The notes beneath the pieces were generated by a model. It was not told where the DNA came from. It ran no database searches and was given only the letters and a program-made list of their open reading frames with translations. The position numbers were made by a program, and so were the translations under genes. Below are positions 46,991 to 58,800 of a DNA stretch of 64,000 nt, piece after piece (the first letter of the stretch is position 1; each line of letters begins with the position of its first letter). Source of the DNA: Vitrella brassicaformis (lineage: Eukaryota; Sar; Vitrellaceae); NCBI GenBank assembly GCA_001179505.1, contig CDMY01000314.1:61453-125452 (forward strand). The letters run 5' to 3'.

Positions 46991-48034
46991 ATGCCGATCT
47001 CTACGAATGCAGAGGCCTTCGACTCATCGCCGCCGGCATCAAGCAGCCGCTTCGAGAGGAACGTGGCTGTGTTCGGCAGCTCCTCCGCTGCTGCAGGAAG
47101 CGGAGAGTACGCTCTTGCTGAGGAGATCGGGGCGCTGCTGGCTCGCCGAGGCTGTCGAGTCATCAACGGGGGCTACGGGGGTGTTATGGAAGCGACTGCC
47201 AAGGGCGCACGAGAAGCTGTGCCGGACGCGCAAGTGAGAGGTCAGAGAGAATGAGGGATAGTGACTGTTCGTTTGCAGTGGTGCATGCCGTTGATTCTCG
47301 CTGTCAGGCATCATCGTTCCGAGCATCTTTCGCAGGCGACCGAAGCATGGCAACGACTATCTGTCGGATGCCTTTGTGGCGCAGAGTTTGGTGGAGCGGC
47401 TCGACCACCTGACAAATGACGCGCGCGTCTTCATTGTCCTGCCAGGTCGGTCGCCCTGTCGGTCGCAGGGAGAGAGCCGATGCACCAACCGGCTGGCTGG
47501 TGTGTGTGTGTGTGGTGGTCATGCAGGCAAGATCGGCACGCTCACGGAGCTGATGCTGGTGTGGAATCAAGCCGACCTCGCGCACCACATCGACGCGTAC
47601 GCCGACAAATGAGGGAGTGAGGGAGTGAGGGAGTCTGTGTGGTTGGGATGCCTGCTGCATGTTGTGCTGTTTGCGGGCAGTGAGCCGCCATTAGTGATAG
47701 CATTTCGTGAGCCCTTCGAGCCGATCGTCATGTGAGCGGGCCGCAATACACGAGCATGTTTGCCAGGTGCATCATCATGTCTTCCTGATGTGTCTGTCTG
47801 TGTTTGTGTGTTCCGTCGTGCAGTGTGTGCATGGAGGCGCTCGAGATGTCTGAACAGACAAGGGTAGGCAGCAGAGAGGAGGGAGGGATGCGCTTCGCAT
47901 GTTGAGCACAGTCCCTGCCTGCCTGCCTGCAGAGCCTGGTTCGTCTTGTGGATACGCCTGAGGAGGCTGTGACGCTCGCCGGCGAGTACCTGGATGAGCG
48001 CGAAGAGAGAGCCAAAGCTGTTGAAGGATCTTGA
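46991..48034 (+). CDS. LOG-family phosphoribohydrolase-like protein
   Basis: LOG enzymes release free cytokinin bases from their riboside monophosphates; many microbial relatives act on other nucleotides. The ATG at 46991 opens a Ser-rich leader, then the Rossmann core: RNVAVFGSSSAAAGSGEYAL, EEIGALLARRGCRVINGGYG and GVMEATAKGAREA. Exon 2 (acceptor about 47306) gives GIIVPSIFRRRPKHGNDYL and ERLDHLTNDARVFIVLPG. Exon 3 joins within PG and gives KIGTLTELMLVWNQADLA. Further exons give EPPLVIAFREPFEPIV, VCMEALEMSEQTR and SLVRLVDTPEEAVTLAGEYL, stop at 48032-48034. The GGYGGVMEA motif is intact. The usual PGGxGTxxE motif reads PGKIGTLTE, with Lys replacing the second Gly, as can occur in LOG-like relatives. 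The substrate is unknown. Confidence 0.85.
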
Positions 48035-48230
48035 AAGGACTGCATGCCTTGCAATCAAATCAAATGGGGTCCAATGGGACTGAACTGGGACTGGGACCGC
48101 ATGCATCGCACCAAAAGATAGAATTTACGATTCGCTCGGGGGATCCGCTGGATAGTTGCCCCTTTTGCGTTTGGCGTGTTATTGAGTTGACGGGCCACGG
48201 CCACTCCATCCCTTGTTCCCGTCGGGCGAT

Positions 48231-49556
48231 GGATGCGCCTCGTTCGCACGAGTTGGCTTTGGCGAAGCAGCAGTGTGAGGCCGAGATGAGGAAGGATATA
48301 GACAAGATGCTGGGGCGGATGGCCGACTGCGACACCGTCCACGTCGGGCATCACGACATAAGCGAGTTTATCAAACGCATCGAACCACATCTGCTCATCA
48401 AGACCCTCGCGCTCGTCTTTGTAAGCCATCCATCCACGAGCCTTCTTGACACACTGTGTGGGCGTCCATGTGTGTGTGTGTGCGTGTGTGTGTTTGTTGA
48501 CAGGAGTGTCTGCACCCGAAGCAGCTGCGCATTCAGCGCTCGCCGATGATCAAGCGGGAGAGCGTCCGTGCCTACAGCATGATAGTGCAGCAGCACCCCG
48601 TCTTCTGCTACAACCACCACACCACCATACTCAAGTCTATATTCGAGGGACTCCTCGACAGACTACAGGTACAGTACACGGCACAGCAAACGAAGGGCAC
48701 ACGCACATATGGGAGGGAAATCACCATCTATACGCTTGGACGCATTTGTCGCGCAGGATGGCACACAGGAGCATGCTGACACCCACATGAACACTGCCCT
48801 GGACAGTGAGGGGCGACGCTCATCCATCCATCCATCCACCCAATCTGTCTGTGTTGCCGTGTCTTTTGTTTTGTTGTGCAGAGTGCGTGTCAGCCATCAC
48901 GAGGACGCTGATGGGTTTGGCCTTCCCGCAGGACCTCGACGGCACCCCGCTGGAGGAGTATGTGACCGAGGGTGTGCGAGGGGTGTTCCAGTCACTCACC
49001 AGACCCCTGTTAGACTCGCTGCCCTCCTCCAAACAGGTGGGCACATCACATACATGGTCCCGGAGAAGATGGGCGAGGGTCCATATGATGTGTCCATGTG
49101 TCTGTGTGTTTGGTTTGGCTGGTGTGTTCGTCATCCATCCATTGTCAGGCGAAGGGCACATCGCAGCCGAAGTGCGTTCAGATTGGTGCGGCCACCTGCC
49201 TGACGGCCGTCATCAAAAGTATGCTCACGCGCCCACATCACGTCACGTGCGCACAAGTGTGGTATCGTCTCGTTCTATCTATCGTGCAGATTGCCCCGCG
49301 GAAATGTTGTTGGACCAGCAGCCGCGGCTCGTGCAGCGGCTCATCACCGTCATACGTGCCTACACCCACACCGCACACATTCCATGTGCACTCCTCCCTC
49401 GCTTAGGGAATGTGTGTGTGATTTCTGTCGTGGACAGGGACCCCCGAGCATCTGGTGCAGGCCAAGCCTGAGACCCTCCTGGCCCTCACACACCTATACC
49501 TGGTACACACACATCACACACAGCTCCACGTTACAGGCAAGTCGGTGTTGTGGTCA

Positions 49557-49588
<32 letters not shown>

Positions 49589-52500
49589 TGCGTGTGTGTC
49601 CGTGTGCAGTCTGTAGGTCGCGAGGGTTTCAGCCCTGCGTTAGAGGGAGTGTTGGAGGCGGTCCCGGTGTGCCTCGACGTCACCACTGCTGTCGACTGGC
49701 GAACCAGGAGGGCCGCCATCGAACTCATCCAGGCCATCGGAAGTACACACAACACAACACAACACAACAAAGCCAAAACCAACACTGACGCATCGCCCGC
49801 CGCATATCTTTCCCTCCTTGTTTCTCCACCCCCACCGCGCAGCCGAGGCAGTGGGCCGTCGGGCGAATGGGGCAGACTTGTGGGTGGAGCGATCGCAGAG
49901 GCCTGACGGGGACACCGACCTGCAGAAGCGGCTCAGGAAGATGGTCGAACCTCTCAAGGGAGACAAGGTCAGCCTGACGGTTTGGACACGGCATAGGGGG
50001 CATTTAGAAGTGTACGTGTGGTGTGCACTGCACAGGTTTCCAACGTTCGAGCGGCTGCCACGAGCTGCCTGCAGCTGGTGAGCAACTTAGAGGAAGAACA
50101 CACACAGGATCCCTATCCCTCCGGTCTTCGCATCTTGCTTGTGTTGGGTCTGCAGTGGTCGAGTGGCGGCTATGTGGATCTGAAGGATGACAAGCGATTC
50201 AAGCGGGCCAACCGCGGCACCCCAGGCACCCCCGGCCCATCCACCACATCCTCGCAAGCCGGCAGCCTCAGAGGCACCTCACCCATATCTGTCAGAGGCA
50301 CTGTCGTAAGCAAAGCGGCGCAAATACACGATCTCTGTTGAACACAAGGATGGATGGATGGATGGATTGATGGATTGAGCACACACCGTCTTCTTTGATA
50401 TGTCAGGTCCGGCAGGTTCGCCCTCTGGTCAATCCGCCGTCTCGTTTTCATGCCGCCGGCGGCCTCGATGGCAGCGGGGCGATCATGCCGCACATAGGGG
50501 TGAGGAGTGGAGTGGTGGGCGGGAGGCTCTTCGACTCGGCCAACATGGCCACGGCTGAGCACGGGTTCATCACGCCAAACTCAAAATCAGGTCAGACACA
50601 CACACACAGAGAGTCGACGTCAGAAACACCTGTGTCGTTCGTCGTAGGTCTGTCAGGGATGCATGGCAGCCGCAGCGGGGCGAGTCTGCATAGCCGGACT
50701 TCGCGGCAGCTGGACACCTCACCGGTCAGGATGGCCCAGCGGTCGCTCACGGGCGAGGGGCCGCGACGGGATGGTGTAGACTCCATGATGAAGGAACGGG
50801 ACATACCAGGTCAGATCAGCACTCGATGATTGAGCGGTGCATGCAGCCTGCGACGTGTCTCGTCTGTCTCACCTTTTTCCCCCGTGTGCGGTGCGTGTCG
50901 TGTCAGCTGTCCGGCGGGAGTCATCAGACGGCTACTCCCGGCCGATCCAGTACCACCCCTCCGCCACTCCCCCCGCCCTCATAATGCCCCCCTACGCCCC
51001 CACACCCCTCCCATACCACCCTGGCCACGTTTCACCCGTCCCCATCAGCTACCCCTATCCAGCTGCCCCACTCGGGCGGCCACCTGGGTACTACCAGCAC
51101 ACGGCCAGTCCTCAGTTCGCCTTGGGCGGTGGAGGGACGGGTGGCATGGATGGCCTGCCGATGCTCGCCATGCAGCCGCATGTGACGTCCACACAAGGAC
51201 AGGGGGGAGGCGGGGGAGAGGACCTGTGGGGGCGGCCCATCACTCCCACAGAGGCGGCGGACGCTGCGACACCCTCTTCCCCTTCTGCACCACCACCGGC
51301 ACCGCTGGATATGTCGCACATCAAGAAGGGCAGCCTCGCCCTCACACCTGCACTGCTGGATGCCTGCGCCTCAAAGGCCTCACCAGTGGTCTCATCAGCG
51401 TCTTCCCCGCCGCCGCCAGCAGAAAACGATGGAGCCGATGGCAACAAGGACAGCAGTGGTGAGGGCGGAGGGTTCAGCAGTGTGAGGGAGCTGAGGGCGG
51501 CGGCATTGCGGGAGAGGAGGAAGACGCGAGATCGGGAGAAGGGCGGATCTGCTCCGGAGTCCGATGCGCTCCGTTGCAGCACGGAGACGGTGGTCTTCAC
51601 CGGCACTGGCACGGGAGCCGAAAATGAGAAGCCCTCAGATGAGGGAGGGGTGAGTGCGGCAGAAGGGCCTGACGCCTCTCCATCTAGCGCTGCATCTGTC
51701 GCCTCTGATGCTGCTGGTGCTGCTGGTGGTGGTGGTGGTGGATCGAGTGATGGGCTGAGGGGCGAGGGAGAGGGGCAAGGCGACGGGGCAACACAGGGAG
51801 CCTCTGATGGGAAGGACAAGCCAAGGACCACCGACAAGAGAAAGAAGGAACGCAAAACCATATTCCAGGTTGGTGGAGCAAAGTGACACGATCCAGCGAC
51901 ACCACAGGGCGCAATCCACACGCTTCCCTTCTATACCTCCATGTCCATGGTTTTGCTTGGAACACTGCCAGCGTCAGCCCAATGTGGGTTTCTTCAAGCA
52001 TGCAGCCCCTCCGCCAGCACCATCAGATGGTGCCGCGAGCGGCTCAGTGGCCGCCGAGCACATCAATGTGGAGGTGCGCGAGCCGCGATTTCGTCAGTCG
52101 GCCCCTCCGCCGCCCCCGTGTCGGTCGCCGCCGCCATCAGAGGCCAACGGAGACACGGAAGGTGGTGAGGAGGGCAACAGGGAGGAGAATGGCGTCGCAG
52201 TCGAGATGCGCAGCGAGCAGGCTGTGGCGGGTACCCAGACTGATGCCGCGGGCGAGCAAGGGCATGACACAGAGGTGAGAGAGGGGAGGATCAGAAGGAA
52301 AACCACGCAAACCTCATGACGGCGCGGTGTGCTCAGGCGCCGCATGACGAGGGCCCTCCTCCCTCTCATTCAGCACCGGCCGCCCCAGAGCCGGCGACGG
52401 AAACGGCTCCCCGACAGCAGCAAGAGCAGCGGGCATCATCTGGATCCCCAGAGCAGCCCCAGCCACAGGATGGCAGAGAGGGGGAGGGGGAGCAGCTGCA

Positions 52501-55466
52501 GCGTGAGGCCCTGCATGATGACCTATCTACTCCGCCTGCAAGACATGAACAGCCACAGGAGTCCCCCGACTCCTCCCCTCCACTCGCTGACGACAGCGAG
52601 GAGCAGGCCAAGCCCCTTCTCCAGCTCTCCGGCGGCCCCAGCGACGTCCTCTCACTCGACGACCCATCCTCAGTCGACACGCCCTCCTCAGACAAGGCCA
52701 GCCTCCCCATGCCCTTACCCTCGTCCCTCACAACAGCCAGGCAGGACACTTTCGATCGCGACACGGCCGACGACCGGCCGCTGCGGGTGCCCTTCACCGC
52801 CAGGGAGTCGTTCCAGTCGATGAGCGAGTCGCTGCGGCCGCCCTCTGAGGACGAGGTGCCTGTGGTGCATCGGGGGGTCGTGGCTGGGGGAGGTGCGAGG
52901 AGGGGCCGGTCTGGCCTGCCTCTACCGCCCAGTCGGCCGACGCATGGCGACTTGGGTGAGATGGGGATGAAGCCGAGGGCGAGCGTGGCGATGGACGCGG
53001 CCATCCTGCGGGGCATGCGCAAGGTGAGTGGGGGGGTGGGCCGAGACACACACGACACAGACGTCACCACCTACACGATGCATGCATGGGTTTGGTCTTT
53101 GTGGCGGTCATCAAGGAGATGGATGAGCTGCGTCGTGACAACATGGACCTGCGGAAGAAAGTCGATGCACTCACACAGCAGCTGAGGTGAGAAACAGAAG
53201 CCCGACCTCTCGCCAGAACCGTCATGCCTCCTGTCTGTCCATCAGCAAGTTGGAGGGTCGTGCGGCATCGAGTGACGTCCAGTTGGCCAAGGCCGAGGCG
53301 GAATTGGCCAAGTACGAGGCCACCATGTGGCGGGAGTTTGTCAAGAAGGACGAGCACAGACACACCGTCAAGACCATAGACGATATCCGACGGAAGATCG
53401 ACGACCTCTACCAAAACCCAAGGCAAGCACCGACACACACACACACACACTCACACACAGACATGACGAAAGAACACCCAATGAGTGCCACCTGTTTGTT
53501 GGCCTCCTCTCCGGCTCATCAATCAGAGTGCCCCAGCCGGAGCGGCAACCGTCCCCCGCCCCATCGCCCTCTCCAGTGGCTCTCACTGCCCGCACAGTCC
53601 GCTCCACCGCGCCCACACCCTCACCCATACCCCAACGCACCGCAGTCATGCCCCTCACAGCACCCAACACCCAACTCGCCACCGAACAAATGGCACTGCG
53701 CTCACGGCAGTCCGCCCCACAAGCGCCGTATGACGCAGCGCCATCGGATGAAGAAGGCGATGAGTACGAGATGCAAGAGGGAGAGGATGTCGGTCCTCCA
53801 GAGGGCCTTCGCAGCCCGCTGCTCTGGCGGGCCAGCCCGCCGCTGCAATGGGATGTGACCCAGTCGGCATCGCGGCTGGTGGTGCAGGGCGACCTCTGGA
53901 CCGACCGACGCAACTCGGCCGCCATGCCGTCGAGCCCCTTCACCCTCACCATGATGCCGTCGGCATCGCCACTGCACCCAGCAGGGGGCATCGGCATCAC
54001 TCGCGCATCGCCCCGGTTCGGCAGCGGCAGTCCGCCCAGACAGCACTCGGAGAGCAGCACCACCACTGATCAGGCATATTCGGTGGCAGTGGAGATCGCC
54101 CGGAAGGAGCGGATGGACGAAGCGATGAGGGCGTCGGTGCAGAGCCTCCCCGCACCAGCACCAGCCATCGCCTCTGACGAGGGGACTGGGCTTTCGAGCA
54201 GACTGGGGTATGCGAACCAAGACAGCATGCAGCTTCTGTCTGCCATGCTCGCAGTGCGTCTGTCGGTCTGTTCGTTCATTCAGTGCGTGGCGTGTGCCGA
54301 TGGCAAATGACGTGGCGCAGGGGGAGCAAACCGATAGTACTGGTAGGCAGAGAGGCAGCAATCGGAATGCTCTCGCCTCCCTCCTTGATTGGTCGGTCGG
54401 TTATTAGGAGTTTTCTCAAGCGAAGCGGCCAAGGCTGCAGCTGCCGGGTGGTCCCCTGCTACACAAATGTCAGTCAGATTGGCAGCACCCTCAATGCGCC
54501 CATTTCACTCCGCTGGTATTATCCTGCGGGGCCGTTGTGTGTGTGCAGGGAGTTTGGTCGGCACTTGTCAGCTGAAGATTGGGGCAACGCATACGCCACT
54601 CTGATGAGCGGTGAGGAAAGAGAGAGACACCGCACATCAATCACATACGCCCAAACGTCACTCACCCACAAGCAAGCGTCCATCCTGTCTGTCTGTCTGT
54701 CTGTCTGTCGCCTACGTCACGTGTGGCTAAGTCGGTCCAGCTGTGCTACCTGAAGACTGGGCGCTGCTCGATGACCTGCTCAGAAGGACAGGTCGGCCGA
54801 CGTCTCGCTCACCAATAATCATACTGCATCGATGGCTGTATGCCTTGATTGCAATGCAGGCCCCGTTCCTCATTTGTGCGACCTGCCGACCAACAGCCGC
54901 ATGATGCGCCGCGCCATCAACGTGCTGACCGACCTGGCGAATGGCACACACGACCCCCTCGACAACAGAAACATGAGGCGGACCGGTGAGCATTCCGCCT
55001 GTTCGGTGTGCATGTCACGACAAATGGCATGGGTGGGGTGTTGTTGCTGTTGTGGATTGGTCAGAGATGATGCTAGCTTGGGCGTCCAAGGCGCTCGACG
55101 ACGAGCCGCAGACACTGGCATCGCAGCTGGCGGTGAGGGAGGTGCGCGACCAACCGAACTCACTCCCCCACCCAACTGTGGCCACCATGCACCGTGTGTG
55201 TGGGGGTGCGGGGGTGTGGGCGTGTGCGTTTACGTCAGGATTTGAAGGTGCTGCTGAGGAAACTCATAGCGGCGCCACACATAGAGGAACACAGTAAGCT
55301 GCCACTCTCACACACACACAGACTGGTGTTGGTTTGTCGTTCGTTGTGTGATGTGATGGATCATTCAGTGCGTGAGGTTGCCAGTGACATGTACCGCCGC
55401 GTCATGATGGGGGAGGGCGTGGGCGAGGGGGAGGGGGAGACTGCGGCCGGGGGACAGCCTGCCTAG
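48231..55466 (+). CDS. TORTIFOLIA1/SPIRAL2-like HEAT-repeat microtubule-associated protein
   Basis: Very large multi-exon gene. The start is taken at the ATG at 48231 (MDAPRSHELALAKQQC). N-terminal HEAT repeats cover about 49150-50080: PKCVQIGAATCLTAVIK, then PAEMLLDQQPRLVQRLITVI, PEHLVQAKPETLLALTHLYL, REGFSPALEGVLEAVPVCLD and VDWRTRRAAIELIQAIG. The QIGAATCL...D-WRTRRAA-E pattern matches plant TORTIFOLIA1/SPIRAL2 proteins, which bind and stabilise microtubules. A long Ser/Pro/Gly/Glu-rich disordered centre (about 50160-53030) follows, then a coiled coil (IKEMDELRRDNMDLRKKVDA; AELAKYEATMWREFVKKDEH). The C-terminal helical exons give EFGRHLSAEDWGNAYATLMS, VPHLCDLPTNSRMMRRAINV, MMLAWASKALDDEPQTLASQ and REVASDMYRRVMMGEG, stop at 55464-55466. 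A SPIRAL2-like C-terminal domain is plausible. Confidence 0.75.
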
Positions 55467-55849
55467 ATTAGCGTAGAGATGCCTTCTGGCTTCTGACTGG
55501 GTGTGGGCGTGATGGGATGGATGACGCTTGTTCCTCCGCCCTATGTTCCTCCGCCCTAATGACCATGTTTGTGTAGGTGGATGCACCACAGTAGCTGGAT
55601 GCACACAACACACGTCTCACGGCACGGCTCAAGCGTTACGCATAAAAAGAGAGACCGGTCGGCTGCACCGTATAACCACAGCAAATGGTTCGTTCCATGG
55701 ATAGCGAACGTCGCATCAAGCATCAGACAGACGACTGACAACACGCACACAAATTAACCACACTCTCACACTCTCTCTGACCCCCTCCCTTTCCCCTCCC
55801 TCCCTGTCGCATCACTCTACGGCACCTCCACTCATCGATGCCGATGCTG
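55467..55849. other. Intergenic region between convergent genes
   Basis: Short spacer between the stops of the TORTIFOLIA1-like gene (+) and RING paralogue B (-). It shows a short direct repeat TTCCTCCGCCCTA at about 55530-55560. No gene seen. Confidence 0.5.
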
Positions 55850-58800
55850 TCAGTCGAACACATACTTGACCTCGAAGTAGGGCTGCCGACACCTGACGCA
55901 TAGCAAGCCACACACACACATACACACCCCAATGGACAGCCCTGCCCTGGCTGCGTGTCTGCGGCAAATGGCCCTGCTCTGCTCGCTGAGGCATCTACGT
56001 GTGTTCGGGGCAGAGTTTGTCTGCTGTCGGCATGGGGGCCATCCACTTCTCGAAACACTCCTGACACACAACCTGACAGACACACACAGCAAGACGACAC
56101 ACAGAGATGCACATGGATGCGCTGCCCTCTCTCTCCCCTTCGACTCACTCACCTTGTGGCCGCACGGCATCAGGACCACATTGGTGGGGTTGACCAGACA
56201 CAAGGAACAGTTGCTCGCCTGTGGACCAGCACCACCACCATCACCACTAGCAGCAGCAGCAGCGGCTGCAGCGGCCGGCGCGGCACACCTGGCGTTTGCC
56301 TGTGCGGCCGAGCTGCTGCTGGGGTTATCCATTTGCCGTGAGAAGGGCACAGCTGCTGCTGCTGCTGCCGACGAGGATGATGATGATGATGCACTTGCAT
56401 ATGGGCGTAGTTCTATCTGCCGCTCGATGGCGGCCTGGTGCAGCTGGGCGAGCCGGTGCTGCTCACCCACCGACGGCAGATCGAGGGACGACACACCTTC
56501 GGCAGTGACACGGCTACACCACACACAGATGATGGAGATGGACATAATCACGGCTGTTGTCGGTGTGTATGTGTGTGGTTGGTTGCTGACCTGTGTGGTG
56601 GCTGTGCCGACAGCTGCTGCTTGAGCATTAGGTTCTCACGCCTCAGCGGCGCCTCCGCCTCGCGCAGCCGACGCAGCTCGACGTCCTTCTCCTGATCTAC
56701 ACGCGCTGACCTGCACACACACATCAACACACAACACACAACGGAGTGATATGACAGCACCTGTCGGCGGATTGCGTGTCCTCTCCCTCCCCTCACCTGA
56801 GTCGTTCTTCCCTCAGTCGCTGCCTCAGCTGATCCCTCTCGCGCGTCACGTCGGCCATGGCCCTCTCGGCCTCCCCGCGCACCTCACTCTCTCGCTGCTC
56901 GATGGCCGTCCGGTGCTGCGCCCTCAGCTCCAAAATGGCCGACCGGTGCTCGCCACGCAAAGCATCCAGCTCCTCTCTGTGCTGCTTGGTGATGATGTCG
57001 ATGTGTGTCTTGGCGGCCTTGTCGGCCTCCTCCCGCACCTGCTGGCTCACTCGACGCACACGGTCGTCGGCACTGCACACACACAGGGAGGGGGGGACAG
57101 AGAGGATAGTGGATGGGCGTCTCCGTGTGTGCTGGTGTCCTCACGTCTTTTGCGCCTTTTTGATTTGTTTGTCTCTGTCTTTGAGAAGGTCCTCGAGTGT
57201 GCTCCGCTGCGCATCGGCCGCCTTGGTCTCCTCCTTATGTCTCTCATTAGCCGCCTCCAGCTGCTCATTAGCCGCCTCCAGCTGCTCACTCAACCTACAC
57301 ATACACCCGACCCCGCCCCCGAAGATGCAGCATGTGATTGGTGGATGCACGCCGACCCACGCCCGGCCCGCACCTTTTGATTTCGCTCTCTTGTCGCTTG
57401 ACGGTCTGGTTGAGCTGATCCATCTCCTTCTCACGTGCGCCGAAAGTGGTCGAGAAGTGTTCGATGTTGGTCTGAAGGTTGCTGCACAAGCTGCTGAACC
57501 TTGAGATGTTGGCCAGGGCCTCCTCTGTCTGTTGATCCTTGTCGTAGGTGTCCCAGCGGGCCTCTTCCAACGACTGACAAGATAAGACGGCACACGTGGA
57601 GTGGAGATGTGCGTAGTGTACGTGTGTGTGTCCCCTCCCCCCCCTGTGTGTGCGAAGCGGTAAGGTCTGTCGTGTCCGCACCTTGTGTTTCAAGTGCTCC
57701 TCTGTGACATTGAAGGCTTTATACCTTTCTACAACCTCGGTCTCAGTGGCCGCCTCAGCCGAGCTCGCCGAGGGCGCGGGACCATCCAGCCTGCAGCAAC
57801 AGGAATGCATCCATCCCCCCATCCCCCACCCCATCTGCCTTTGTGTGCGCACTTCTCTCCCGCCCTCCGTCCCTCACCCCGACGTCGTTGCGTCTTCTCC
57901 CGATGTCGCGTCTCTCTTGGTGCTCTTGAAGGGTCCAGTGACCGACGCCACGAGTGCCTCTAGGCAGGGAAGGTACCGATCCAACCTGCAAGAGTCCCAA
58001 GCCTCGTAGAGCTCGTCCGTGGTCAGCTCGCTGCGGTCGTCAATGTCGTCACGCGACCCCACAGCTGGCGAGGTGGACGACTCGTCGCGCTCCACAAGGC
58101 GACACGCCGCTTCATAGAGCTCCCCGGCCGCAACGAACACATCCTACGAAGAGACAGACCGACAGAGCGACAGACGGACAGGCAGACAGGAGAGGAGTCG
58201 ATGGATGGAACCAGTCAAGTGCTGGTGGCACATGTGTGTGGTATGCTACCTACCGAGCCGGCCTTGGTGAAGTTGCGGGCATTCAACGCCATATCCTCAA
58301 TGTAGCCAAGCCAACGGAACCAACCGTCGAACTGCATGACACAACACAAGACAGCGCCAGACCACAGGATGGCCCGAATTCGTCTGTGTGTACCTCCACA
58401 CACATACCCGCTTGGCGAAGTCAGGCACCATCGTCTCCAGGTGACTGATGCAGTGAACCGCGTCCTCTGGATACATGTGGGTGTACTCGGGGTGGGTGTA
58501 CGGCTCGCGGAACAGACGCGACGACGGGTGGCGTCGCAGCGCAGCCGTGATCGACATCATGTCCGCCTTCATCTGACGCCTATCATCCTTGATAGCCGCA
58601 GCCGTGGCCGTCACGATGTCAGCCCCAGCCCTCAGCTGATCCTTAATATTCTTGGGAGCCGCCGCTGCCGAGGGCGCGGGGGTCTGTTCAGCCGAGCTGC
58701 CGGGTGGTTTGCCCGTCTTCTTGGCGGCCTTGGACTTGGACTTGGCGGCAGGCATTCTCCTTGAACCCTTCCCTGTACACCACACACGTCAAGGCAGGAT

